DNA from: JAFDWI01 sp040255345
GTDB lineage: Bacteria > Actinomycetota > Acidimicrobiia > Acidimicrobiales > Iamiaceae
Assembly: GCA_040255345.1 (NCBI GenBank)
Contig: JBDZUV010000029.1
Span: forward strand, 1 to 28,603
Reading direction: 5' to 3'
DNA length: 28,603 nt
Numbering within the stretch: the first letter of the stretch is position 1; each line of letters begins with the position of its first letter. Positions 14,757 to 22,632 of the stretch are shown in pieces. Under the pieces are notes generated by a model, which was not told the DNA's origin, did no database searches, and saw only the letters and a list, made by a program, of their open reading frames with translations. The translations under genes were made by a program, and so were the position numbers.

Positions 14757-14815
14757 GAAAAACCGGGACCTCGGCCGCACCTGGCCGCGTCGTCGAGTAC
14801 GCATCGAGGGGTGGG

Positions 14816-16840
14816 TCACCCCGCGCGACGGCGGGTGAGCCGCCGCCGCGACTCCAGGAAGTCGACCAGCACGTAGTCGCCCAGATTCTGCGGGGTGGTG
14901 AAGAACGCCCGACCCCGATTCATCTGGGTCAGCCGCTCGATGAACATGCCCAGCCCGTGGGATCCGCCCAACATGAACGTGTTGATCGTGATGCCGACGC
15001 GGGTGCACCGAGCGACCTCGGTGAGCGTCGCATCGACGGTGGCCCGGATCGGCGGGTAGTTGAAGAGCACCTCGCCCGACTCGGTGATGTGCGCGGTGGG
15101 CTCACCGTCGGTGATCATGATGATCTGCTTGGTGCCCCGCTCGCGCGCCAGCAGTTGGCGGGCGAGCAGCAGCCCGTGCTGCATGTTGGTGCCGTACACG
15201 TAGTCCCACGACACCGCCGGCAACAGGTGCGGCTCGATGATGCGGGCGACCTCGCTGAAACCGACCAGGCCGAGATAGTCGCGGGGGAACTGTGACGAGA
15301 TCAGCGAGTGCAGCGCCATCGCCACCTTCTTGGCGGGCAGGAAGTTGTCCTGCATCGGCATCGACAGCGACAGGTCGACCATGAGGACCGTGGCCGTGCG
15401 CACACTGCGGGTCGTCTGGGCGATCTCGAAATCGTCGGGCTCGAGCTGCACCGGCACGCCGGGGCCCCGGCGTCCCAACGCGTTGCGCAGCGTGCGTTGG
15501 ATGTCGAGGTTGAACGGGTCGCCGAACTCATAGGGTCGGGTCTCGTCCGAACGCTCGTGCCCCTGACCGGTGCGCTCGATCCGGTGCGCGCCGAACCGGT
15601 CCTCGGACAGGGCACTGAACAACTCGGCCAGGGCGTTCTTGCCGATCCGGCGGAGTCCGGCCGAGGTCAGCTCCAGGCGACCTTCACGTTGTTCGACCAG
15701 GCCCGCCTCGGTGAGCAGTTTCGTCAGTTCCGCCAGACGTTCGAGGCTGCGCGCCGCGTCGGGGCCCAGGAGCCGTTTGGCCCGTTCGATGTCGGCCTCC
15801 GCGAGCGCTCCCGGGTTCGCCGCGGACCGGATGAGATTCTCGAGCTGGTCGAGGTCGCCGAGTTGCTCGAACAGTCCTGGCGCACCGGCGAAGTCGAGGG
15901 GGTCGTTGCCCGAGAACTCGTAGCTGCGCTGCCACCCGAGTTGCGGGTACAGATTCTGCAGTTGCTCCGACAGCCGCTGGAACTCCCACGACAGGTCGAG
16001 GTCTTCGAGGAGCTGCTCGGTGAGCTGCTGCATCTGTGCACGTTGCTCGGGGGTCATCGAGTTGAACATGGCCTGCATCGCCGCGAACCGCTGCGCCATC
16101 TGCTCCAGGAGTTCATCGAGATTCTGGGGTGGCGGTTCGCCGAACAGGTCGCCGTAGCGGTCCATGAAGCCGTCGAAGTCGGGCTCCTCGCCCCGTTCGC
16201 GCGCGGCGATCATCTCGTTCAACTCGGCCATCATGTCGGCATTGCGCTTGAGGTCGTCGGCCGTGATCTGCTGCATCTGGCCCATCATCTGGTTCACCTG
16301 GTTGGCCATGAGCTGGGAGCGCAGCTTGTCCATCAACTCCGCGAAGTCCTTCTGAGCCTGCGCCGAGGTGAAGTCGTAGTCGGTCAGATCGCGCACCATG
16401 CCCGCCAGATCGGGCGACAGCAGATCCAGGTCCATCCGATGGGCCTCGACACTCTGACGGGCCAGGTCGGCCCGCCGTTCGTTGCCCGACGCCTCGGCCT
16501 CCGCGAGCTGCGCGTCGAGCGCGGCACGCTCGGTGTCGACCACGTCGCGCAAGGATTGGGCGATGTCGTCGTACACGCCACCCAGATCGTGCTGATCGAG
16601 CAGGTCGCGGCGCCGGTCACGCAGGCGGTCCATCAACTCACGCAGCCCCTGGATGCGCTCCCCGTCGGGTGTCTCCATCCCGTCCTGCAACAGCCGGCGC
16701 AGCGCGGCGTCGAGGTCGCCGTGGTACAACACGTCGTCGGTGATGTCGGCCATCACGTCGCGCGCGTTCAGGTCGAAGCCGGTCTGGGTCCCGTCCCAGG
16801 CCGAATAGCGGAAGCGACGATTGGCTGGCTGGTACTCCAT
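14816..16840 (-). CDS. VWA-domain protein, partner of MoxR ATPase (Rv0959-like)
   Basis: 674 residues. A long helical, glutamine/methionine-rich N-terminal and middle part (~1-450) is followed by a C-terminal von Willebrand A domain. The MIDAS metal site is visible as DLSLSM (DxSxS, ~487-492), the TNMQHG segment, and MITDGEPT (~574-581). There is no signal peptide or membrane helix, so it is probably cytosolic. In other actinobacteria such a protein is encoded next to a MoxR-type ATPase (Rv0958-Rv0959), and the pair is thought to act as a chaperone-like complex. Here the ATPase gene lies at 18769-20199, with two opposite-strand genes between. The ATG has TACCGT 8 nt upstream. Confidence 0.88.
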   Translation of the reverse strand: MEYQPANRRFRYSAWDGTQTGFDLNARDVMADITDDVLYHGDLDAALRRLLQDGMETPDGERIQGLRELMDRLRDRRRDLLDQHDLGGVYDDIAQSLRDVVDTERAALDAQLAEAEASGNERRADLARQSVEAHRMDLDLLSPDLAGMVRDLTDYDFTSAQAQKDFAELMDKLRSQLMANQVNQMMGQMQQITADDLKRNADMMAELNEMIAARERGEEPDFDGFMDRYGDLFGEPPPQNLDELLEQMAQRFAAMQAMFNSMTPEQRAQMQQLTEQLLEDLDLSWEFQRLSEQLQNLYPQLGWQRSYEFSGNDPLDFAGAPGLFEQLGDLDQLENLIRSAANPGALAEADIERAKRLLGPDAARSLERLAELTKLLTEAGLVEQREGRLELTSAGLRRIGKNALAELFSALSEDRFGAHRIERTGQGHERSDETRPYEFGDPFNLDIQRTLRNALGRRGPGVPVQLEPDDFEIAQTTRSVRTATVLMVDLSLSMPMQDNFLPAKKVAMALHSLISSQFPRDYLGLVGFSEVARIIEPHLLPAVSWDYVYGTNMQHGLLLARQLLARERGTKQIIMITDGEPTAHITESGEVLFNYPPIRATVDATLTEVARCTRVGITINTFMLGGSHGLGMFIERLTQMNRGRAFFTTPQNLGDYVLVDFLESRRRLTRRRAG

Positions 16841-16848
16841 GGCCGCCC

Positions 16849-16854
16849 ACGGTA
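16849..16854 (-). promoter_or_regulatory. -10 box TACCGT, 8 nt before VWA ATG (leaderless)
   Basis: TACCGT on the minus strand, 8 nt before the ATG at 16840, with no ribosome-binding site. On the opposite strand TAACCT (16890-16895) is a possible -10 for the divergent SDR gene. Confidence 0.45.
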
Positions 16855-16961
16855 CCGGCCCGGTGGCCGATCACGTCGCCGGTGGCAGGTAACCTCGTGC
16901 CCGGTTCGACTCGTTCGAGGCGGGCCGGGGAATCCGCATCGAAGTCGCAAGGGGAACTGCA

Positions 16962-17828
16962 ATGCACGATCTGGACGGTCGGGTCGCCGTCGTCACCGGT
17001 GGCGCCAACGGCATCGGCTACGCCATGGCCGAAGCGTTCGCCGGGGCGGGTGCGAAGCTCGTACTGGCCGATGTGAACGAGGCCGAACTCGACGCCGCGG
17101 TGCGGCGTCTCGCCGAGGCCGGGGCCGTCGTGTCGGGTGTGCCGACCGACGTCTCGGACGCCGCCCAGGTCGACGCCCTGCGGGACGCCGCGCTCGCCGC
17201 CCACGGAGCGGTGCACGTGGTCTGCAACAACGCCGGAGTCGGGAGCGGCGGGCTCAGCTGGGAGGTGCCCCTGGAACAGTACCGATGGGTGCTCGGGGTC
17301 GACCTGTTCGGCGTCATCCACGGCGTGCACACCTTCGCTCCCCTGCTCGTCGAACAGGGCGAAGGACACATCGTGAACACCGCGTCGATGGCGGGGCTGT
17401 TGTCGGCCGCGTTCATGGCCCCGTACAACATCGCCAAGCACGGCGTGGTCACCCTGTCGGAGACGTTGTTCGCCGAGTTGGCGTCGGTGGCGCCGGGCGT
17501 CGGCGTGTCGGTGCTGTGCCCAGGGTGGGTCAACACGCGCATCTACGATGCCGCTCGCTACGGCGCAGGCGGGCTCGGATCGGCCGGCGCCGACGGCGAG
17601 GTCGACGACCGCGCCCGTGAGGCCGCGGGGCTCGCCGATATCGTCAAAGGCCTGGTCGCCGACGGCCTCGACCCGGCCGACGTGGCAGCCCTGGTGCTCG
17701 ACGCCGTGCGCACGCGCCGGTTCTACGTGTTGACCCACCCCGAGTGGATGCCACTCGTCGAGGAGCGCAACCGACGCACCGAGAACGGCGACGACCCGAC
17801 GGTCGGCACGCTGCCCACCGGCGACTGA
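16962..17828 (+). CDS. Short-chain dehydrogenase/reductase (classical SDR)
   Basis: 288 residues with all classical SDR elements: TGGANGIG (12-19) for NAD(P), NNAG (89-92), catalytic S142 (NTASMAG), and Y155/K159 in YNIAKH. D37 after the second strand (LVLADVNE) favours NAD(H). The C-terminal part VRTRRFYVLTHPEWMPLVEERNRR is common in SDRs acting on bulky hydrophobic alcohols, but the substrate is unknown. The ATG follows AAGGGG by 8 nt. The SurE-like gene starts 19 bases after its stop on the same strand, so the two probably form an operon. Confidence 0.92.
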   Translation: MHDLDGRVAVVTGGANGIGYAMAEAFAGAGAKLVLADVNEAELDAAVRRLAEAGAVVSGVPTDVSDAAQVDALRDAALAAHGAVHVVCNNAGVGSGGLSWEVPLEQYRWVLGVDLFGVIHGVHTFAPLLVEQGEGHIVNTASMAGLLSAAFMAPYNIAKHGVVTLSETLFAELASVAPGVGVSVLCPGWVNTRIYDAARYGAGGLGSAGADGEVDDRAREAAGLADIVKGLVADGLDPADVAALVLDAVRTRRFYVLTHPEWMPLVEERNRRTENGDDPTVGTLPTGD

Positions 17829-17847
17829 CGAGCCCACGAGGAGCCCG

Positions 17848-18690
17848 GTGAAGACCACGACCCGAACACTGGCCACCTGGGCGGCCGTCGTCACGGTTCT
17901 TCTCGGTGGTGGTGCCTGTTCGTCCTCTGATCCGTCGCGTGCTGCCCCGTCGGGTCCGGCCACCTCGACCGCGGCGGCGACCACCACTCCTGGTCCGGCG
18001 CCGATCACCATCGTGGTGACCGACGACGACGGCATCGACGCGCCAGGCATCGATGAACTCGCCCGGCAACTCACCGACCTGGAGGCGGTGACCGTGAAGG
18101 TCGTCGCTCCGGCCACCAACCAGAGCGGCAGCGGCGACAAGACCACCGAGGGAAAGGTCGAACACCGCCCCGGCAGGACCGCGAGCGGGATCGACGGGAT
18201 CGCCGTGGTCGGCACTCCCGCCGATTCGGTGAACGTCGCGCTCGACGAGCTGGGACTGAAGCCCGACCTGATCGCATCCGGCATCAACCAGGGCCAGAAC
18301 GTCGGGCCTCTCGCCGAGATCTCGGGCACCGTCGGCGCCGCCCTCACCGGAGCCAGGCGGGGCATCCCGGCGATCGCGGGCAGCGCCGGGCTGACCGATC
18401 CCGACTACGAGCGGGGAGCCGCCTACGTGGTCGCGTGGGTGAAGGCGAACCGTGCCCGGATCGCCGACGGGCGCATGGCCGCGGGCCGTGTCGTGAGCAT
18501 CAACGTTCCGAGCTGCACCAAGGGCAGCCCACACGAACTCGTCAACGTGCCGACTGCCGACAAGATCCCCGAAGGGGTCAACCCGTTCGAGGCCGACTGT
18601 GCGGCGACACCGGCGTCGTTCGAACCCACCGACGACGTCGACGCCCTCGCGCACGGCTTCGCGGCGCGCAGCAATGTCCCCGCCCGCTGA
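17848..18690 (+). CDS. SurE-family phosphatase as a predicted lipoprotein
   Basis: 280 residues. A signal peptide (MKTTTRTLATWAAVVTVLLG) ends in GGGAC with Cys24 as the lipid anchor, followed by a Ser/Ala/Thr/Pro-rich tether to ~52. The SurE core then begins: VVTDDDGIDAPGI (57-69; family form TNDDGxxAxGI), APATNQSGSGDKTT with the conserved Ser, and ASGINQGQNVG with the metal-binding Asn. SurE enzymes are metal-dependent 5'/3'-nucleotidases and exopolyphosphatases and usually cytosolic; this one should face outward. It could release phosphate from nucleotides near the cell, which fits the phosphate module nearby, but that link is inference. The GTG follows GAGGAG by a short spacer. Confidence 0.85.
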   Translation: MKTTTRTLATWAAVVTVLLGGGACSSSDPSRAAPSGPATSTAAATTTPGPAPITIVVTDDDGIDAPGIDELARQLTDLEAVTVKVVAPATNQSGSGDKTTEGKVEHRPGRTASGIDGIAVVGTPADSVNVALDELGLKPDLIASGINQGQNVGPLAEISGTVGAALTGARRGIPAIAGSAGLTDPDYERGAAYVVAWVKANRARIADGRMAAGRVVSINVPSCTKGSPHELVNVPTADKIPEGVNPFEADCAATPASFEPTDDVDALAHGFAARSNVPAR

Positions 18691-18713
18691 CCGCCGCAGC
18701 GACGCACCTGCAG

Positions 18714-18758
18714 ACTTCGGGAGAAGATGCGCGCTCTGCGCGAAAGACCTCCCGAAGT
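18714..18758. repeat. Inverted repeat between convergent surE-like and moxR genes
   Basis: ACTTCGGGAG (18714-18723) and CTCCCGAAGT (18749-18758) are perfect 10-bp arms around a 25-nt centre, which itself contains a GCGC...GCGC hairpin. ACCTGC and GCAGGT flank the arms. It fills the 78-bp space between convergent genes, so it may stop transcription both ways. Its core also resembles the dispersed repeat at 26.8, 27.9 and 28.5 kb. Confidence 0.6.
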
Positions 18759-18768
18759 GCGACGCAGG

Positions 18769-20199
18769 TCAGCGGCGGGAGCGGTAGTCGGCGCGCACGC
18801 CGTCGGCGTCCTTGTTGAGACGCCGCGACAGGTGCAGGCCCTCCAGCACCAACTCGACCGCGCTCGCCCGAACCGCGTCGGGCGAATCGCCGTCGGTGAG
18901 TGAATCGATCGCCATGGCCAGCGCGGGGTTCCCTTCCACCAGCGCCACGTAGTCGTCGGCCGCGACGTCGTCACCGGTCGAAACGATCGAACCGTCGTCG
19001 AATCCGGCGACGACATCGTTGAGGGTCTCCATCGGCACCCGCTCCTTGAACACCCCGAGCACCGCGGCCGAGACCAGATGCGCGAACACCGCATCCCCGG
19101 CGTCGTCATCGATCGTGTCGAGTTCGATCTTGCCGGCCGTCGACGCGGCCAACGCGTCGAGATCGCAGATGCGGGGCGCCGCGACCTTCTCGTCCAAGCG
19201 CAGCGCCCGGCGGGCCGCACTGGCGACGAGCACCTCTGCGTTCGCCACGGTCATGCGCACCGACACTCCCGAGCGCTGATTCACCTCATGGGATGCACGG
19301 GCCAACTGTGACACCTCCGCCACGATCTCGGCCATGAAATCGGGCAACACCACTTCGACGCCGTCGACCTCGAGCGGCTGGGCTTCGGACGCCGCGATCG
19401 CGACCTCGGTCGCCGTGTCGAGCGGGTAATGCGTGCGGATCTGCGACCCGAACCGGTCCTTCAACGGGGTGATGATCCGACCGCGGTTCGTGTAGTCCTC
19501 TGGGTTCGCCGACGCGACCAGCACCACGTCGAGCGGCAGCCGGATCTTGTAGCCGCGCACCTGCACGTCGCGCTCTTCGAGCACGTTGAGAAGACCGACC
19601 TGGATCCGTTCGGCCAGATCCGGCAACTCGTTGATCGCGAAGATCCCCCGATTGGTGCGGGGCACCAGGCCGTAGTGCAGCGTCAGCTCATCGGACAGGT
19701 ACCGGCCCTCGGCGACCTTGATCGGGTCGACCTCACCGATGAGGTCCGCGATCGTCGTGTCGGGCGTGGCGAGCTTCTCACCGAAACGCGTCGAGCGGTG
19801 CACCCAGTCGACACGGGTGTCGTCGCCGTGCTCGGCGACGAGGTCCTTCGCATACCGCGACACCGGAGCGAACGGGTCGTCGTTGATCTCCGAACCGGCG
19901 ATCACCGGCAGCCATTCATCCAGCAGATCGACGAGCGAGCGGATGATCCGGGTCTTCGCCTGACCCCGCTCACCCAGGAACACGATGTCGTGGCGGGCGA
20001 GCAGGGCATGCTCGAGTTGTGGCAGGACCGTGTCCTCGTAACCGGCGACACCGTCGACGAGCGGTTTCTGAGCGCGGATCAGCGCCGCGGCGTTGCGGCG
20101 CAGTTCGTCCTTGACCGGAACCGATTGCCATCCGGAGGCACGAAGTTGCCCCAAGGTCGCCGGACGTGACTGGTGGTTTCGTGAGTCCGTGGAAGCCAT
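18769..20199 (-). CDS. MoxR-type AAA+ ATPase (Rv0958-like, "magnesium chelatase" family)
   Basis: 476 residues. Walker A is GERGQAKTR (77-85), and the Walker B region is GIFAINELPDLAERIQVGLL with NEL in place of the usual DE. The sensor segment VLVASANPEDYTNRGRIITP is followed by DRFGSQIRTHYP (arginine-finger zone) and a C-terminal helical lid. Despite its frequent label it is not a chlorophyll enzyme. MoxR ATPases work with VWA proteins to remodel or mature partners, and the VWA gene at 14816-16840 is the expected mate. The ATG at 20199 was chosen over upstream in-frame GTGs because TAGCGT lies 7 nt before it and the divergent GH2 gene limits extension. Confidence 0.9.
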   Translation of the reverse strand: MASTDSRNHQSRPATLGQLRASGWQSVPVKDELRRNAAALIRAQKPLVDGVAGYEDTVLPQLEHALLARHDIVFLGERGQAKTRIIRSLVDLLDEWLPVIAGSEINDDPFAPVSRYAKDLVAEHGDDTRVDWVHRSTRFGEKLATPDTTIADLIGEVDPIKVAEGRYLSDELTLHYGLVPRTNRGIFAINELPDLAERIQVGLLNVLEERDVQVRGYKIRLPLDVVLVASANPEDYTNRGRIITPLKDRFGSQIRTHYPLDTATEVAIAASEAQPLEVDGVEVVLPDFMAEIVAEVSQLARASHEVNQRSGVSVRMTVANAEVLVASAARRALRLDEKVAAPRICDLDALAASTAGKIELDTIDDDAGDAVFAHLVSAAVLGVFKERVPMETLNDVVAGFDDGSIVSTGDDVAADDYVALVEGNPALAMAIDSLTDGDSPDAVRASAVELVLEGLHLSRRLNKDADGVRADYRSRR

Positions 20200-20206
20200 G
20201 GCTCGC

Positions 20207-20212
20207 ACGCTA
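20207..20212 (-). promoter_or_regulatory. -10 box TAGCGT, 7 nt before moxR ATG (leaderless)
   Basis: TAGCGT on the minus strand, identical to the pstS -10, 7 nt before the ATG at 20199. No ribosome-binding site lies between. Confidence 0.5.
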
Positions 20213-20276
20213 CCGGCGATGACCCATGCACCGTGCGCCCTGCGGACCTGGCGGGTCGACGTCGGCGCAGAACCGG

Positions 20277-20282
20277 TAGGTT
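20277..20282 (+). promoter_or_regulatory. -10 box TAGGTT, 10 nt before GH2 ATG
   Basis: TAGGTT on the plus strand, 10 nt before the ATG at 20293. The mRNA would have a leader of only a few bases, and no Shine-Dalgarno sequence is present. Confidence 0.4.
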
Positions 20283-20292
20283 CTTGGCTCTC

Positions 20293-22494
20293 ATGACCCC
20301 CGTCGGCACCGACCAAGACCTCGATCTTTCCGGGACATGGCGTGCCGGCGTGGCCGACGAGGAACTCCGACGCACCTGGTATTCCGACGACTTCGACGAC
20401 ACGGAATTCGTCGACATCGACGTGCCGGGCCACTGGCGGAACAACGACCGCTTCGTCGCCGACGACGAGCCGCTGCTGTACCGACGACGCTTCTCGACGC
20501 TGACCCCCGGCGCCGACACACGGGCGTGGCTGCTGCTCGACGGCGTGTGCACCCAGGGCGACGTCTGGCTCGACGACGCGTATCTCGGCAACACCGAGGG
20601 GGCCTGGGTCCCGCACCGCTTCGAGGTGACCGACGCGCTCGCCGCGCGCAACGATCACGTGGTGGGCATCGAGGTGGCCAGCCCGCCGGTCGGTGACCGC
20701 TCGTCCAAGCGTGGCCTGCTCGGCACGTTGCAGGACGGCCCGTACGTGAGCCCCGGGTGGAACCCCGGTGGCATCTGGCGTCCGGTGACGATTCATCGCA
20801 CCGGCCCGGTGGCGATCGCCTCGCACCGGGTGCTGTGCACCGCGGCGACATCGACGAGGGCGATCGTGATGATCACCTGCGAACTCGACTGCGAGACCGC
20901 ATGCGAGGTGAAGATCCGGACCACCGTCGCCGGTGTCGACCACGAGCGTCGCCAGCCGTTGGCCCGCGGGTCGAACTCGGTCACCTGGACCGTGGCGGTT
21001 CCCGACCCCGATCTGTGGTGGCCCGGCGAACTCGGCGGACAACCACTCACCGAGGTCACCGTGGACGTGGCCGCGCCCACCGAGCAGGCAGATGCCCCGA
21101 CCGTCGGCGACGGGTTCATCGTCAGCGACGGGTTCAGCACCCGCTGCGGGCTGCGGCAGGTGGCCCTACGCGACTGGATCCTCACCGTCAACGGCGAGCG
21201 GCTCTTCGTGCGTGGCGTGCTCGTCGGCCCCACGGCGCCGGATCTCGCGACCGCCCCCGACGACGTCGTCACCGCACCGGTACACGCCGCCGAGGAGCTC
21301 GGCTGCAACCTGATCCGGGTCCACGCGCACCTCGCACCCGACGCGCTCTATGACGCGGCCGACCGTGCCGGGATGCTCGTCTGGCAGGACCTCCCGCTGT
21401 ATCGGGGTCAGAGTCGGAGCGTCCGACGGACCGCGGTGCGCACCGCCGAGGCCACGGTCGACCGACTCGGGGCTCACCCGTCCGTCGTCGTGTGGTGCGG
21501 GCACGACGAACCCGACGACGCGACCGGCGACGGGCAGACCGTCGGGTTCGGACGCCGTCTGGTTGCCCATCAGTTGCCCAACTGGAACCGGTCGGTGCTG
21601 GACCGATCGGTCAAACGTGCGCTGGGTGGCGCCGACCCCTCTCGCCCGGTCATCGGGTCGTCGGGGACGTGGCCGCATCCGCCGTCGCTGGCCGGCACCG
21701 ACACGCACCTCGATCTTGGCTGGTCCGGCGGCGACGTCGACGACCTCGCCAGGGTCGCGCGCACCATCCCCCGGGCCGTGCGCTTCGTGCAGGTCACGCC
21801 CAGCCCGTCATCGACCGACCCCCCGCCGGCTCACCTGGCGGTGAACTGGCCACCGGCGACCGTGGACGACCTCGTCGGCGACTCACCCGTCGATCCCGAG
21901 GTGCTCCAGGCGCGCCTCCCCCCGGACGCCTTCGACTCCGCCGACGAATGGCACCGGGCGACGCTCGGGTACCAGTCGTTGCTGATCCGTACCCAGGTCG
22001 AGACGCTGCGGCGACTCAAGTACCGGCCGACCGGCGGGTTCGTGGTCGCCCATCTGGCCGACCTGCGCCCGGTGCTGTCCCCGGCGCTCATCGACCACAC
22101 CGGTGCGCGCAAACCCGCCTTCGACACGCTGCGAGCGGTCTGTGCGCCGATGCTGGTGACCCTCGACCCGTGGCCGGGCTGCACCCACCCCGACGACCAT
22201 CTCGAACTCAAGGTCCACCTGGTGAACGACACCCGGTCGGATCTCGCCGGTGCCCGGTGCGCGGTGCGACTGAGCTGGGTCGGCGGCGGCGAGCGATGGG
22301 AATTCGAAGGCGACCTCGCCGCGGACTCGGTCGGTTTGATCGGTCGGATCGCCCTCGACGTGCCCGATGGCATCGAACGGATCGACGCCGCGGTGCATCT
22401 GACCGGAGACTCGGTCGACACGGGATCCCACTACACGGTGCCGGTCCACGTCCACGGCCAGGGCGACGGCCACGAGCACGGGCACGAGCACTGA
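20293..22494 (+). CDS. Glycoside hydrolase family 2-fold protein (beta-mannosidase-like), active site altered
   Basis: 733 residues. The N-terminal jelly roll (LSGTWRAG, DIDVPGHWR, LLDGVCTQGDVWLDDAYLGN), the Ig-like part (DPDLWWPGELGGQPL) and a TIM-barrel region (CNLIRVHAHLAPDALYDAADRAGMLVWQDLPLY cut here in two for length: CNLIRVHAHLAPD and AADRAGMLVWQDLPLY) follow GH2 order. The acid/base site reads HPSVVVWCGHDE, with E406 kept but the preceding Asn replaced by Asp. Where GH2 enzymes have the nucleophile in a SEFG-like segment, this protein has RFVQVTPSPSS (497-507) with no Glu. It may be a binding protein or have a changed mechanism. The C terminus is His-rich (VHVHGQGDGHEHGHEH). No signal peptide is seen. 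Divergent from moxR. Confidence 0.8.
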   Translation: MTPVGTDQDLDLSGTWRAGVADEELRRTWYSDDFDDTEFVDIDVPGHWRNNDRFVADDEPLLYRRRFSTLTPGADTRAWLLLDGVCTQGDVWLDDAYLGNTEGAWVPHRFEVTDALAARNDHVVGIEVASPPVGDRSSKRGLLGTLQDGPYVSPGWNPGGIWRPVTIHRTGPVAIASHRVLCTAATSTRAIVMITCELDCETACEVKIRTTVAGVDHERRQPLARGSNSVTWTVAVPDPDLWWPGELGGQPLTEVTVDVAAPTEQADAPTVGDGFIVSDGFSTRCGLRQVALRDWILTVNGERLFVRGVLVGPTAPDLATAPDDVVTAPVHAAEELGCNLIRVHAHLAPDALYDAADRAGMLVWQDLPLYRGQSRSVRRTAVRTAEATVDRLGAHPSVVVWCGHDEPDDATGDGQTVGFGRRLVAHQLPNWNRSVLDRSVKRALGGADPSRPVIGSSGTWPHPPSLAGTDTHLDLGWSGGDVDDLARVARTIPRAVRFVQVTPSPSSTDPPPAHLAVNWPPATVDDLVGDSPVDPEVLQARLPPDAFDSADEWHRATLGYQSLLIRTQVETLRRLKYRPTGGFVVAHLADLRPVLSPALIDHTGARKPAFDTLRAVCAPMLVTLDPWPGCTHPDDHLELKVHLVNDTRSDLAGARCAVRLSWVGGGERWEFEGDLAADSVGLIGRIALDVPDGIERIDAAVHLTGDSVDTGSHYTVPVHVHGQGDGHEHGHEH

Positions 22495-22519
22495 TGGGTC
22501 ATCGCACGACCGGTGACAT

Positions 22520-22550
22520 TTGACCTCGACGATTCGCCCGGGGCTAGCGT
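22520..22550 (+). promoter_or_regulatory. Sigma-70-like promoter for the sdh operon
   Basis: TTGACC (22520-22525), a 19-nt spacer and TAGCGT (22545-22550) lie in the 138-bp space between the GH2 gene and sdhC. The predicted start is near 22557, with a leader of about 76 nt before the chosen ATG. It has the best -35/-10 pair in the window. Confidence 0.55.
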
Positions 22551-22632
22551 CGCTCACAGCGCCGTACGCCGGCTGATGTCGACGCGGATCGCCAGAAACG
22601 TTGTCCGTCCCCCGGAGGGTCCGGTTCATCCG

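Noticed and set aside
15308..17620. Very long open frame on the plus strand opposite the VWA gene
   Set aside because: It mirrors the VWA codons and then runs out of frame through the SDR gene. The product is low-complexity (His/Arg/Leu-rich) with no domain, as expected for antisense frames in GC-rich DNA.
20200..21042. N-terminal extension of moxR by 281 codons
   Set aside because: It is antisense to the GH2 gene; ATG 20199 with its -10 box is the better start.
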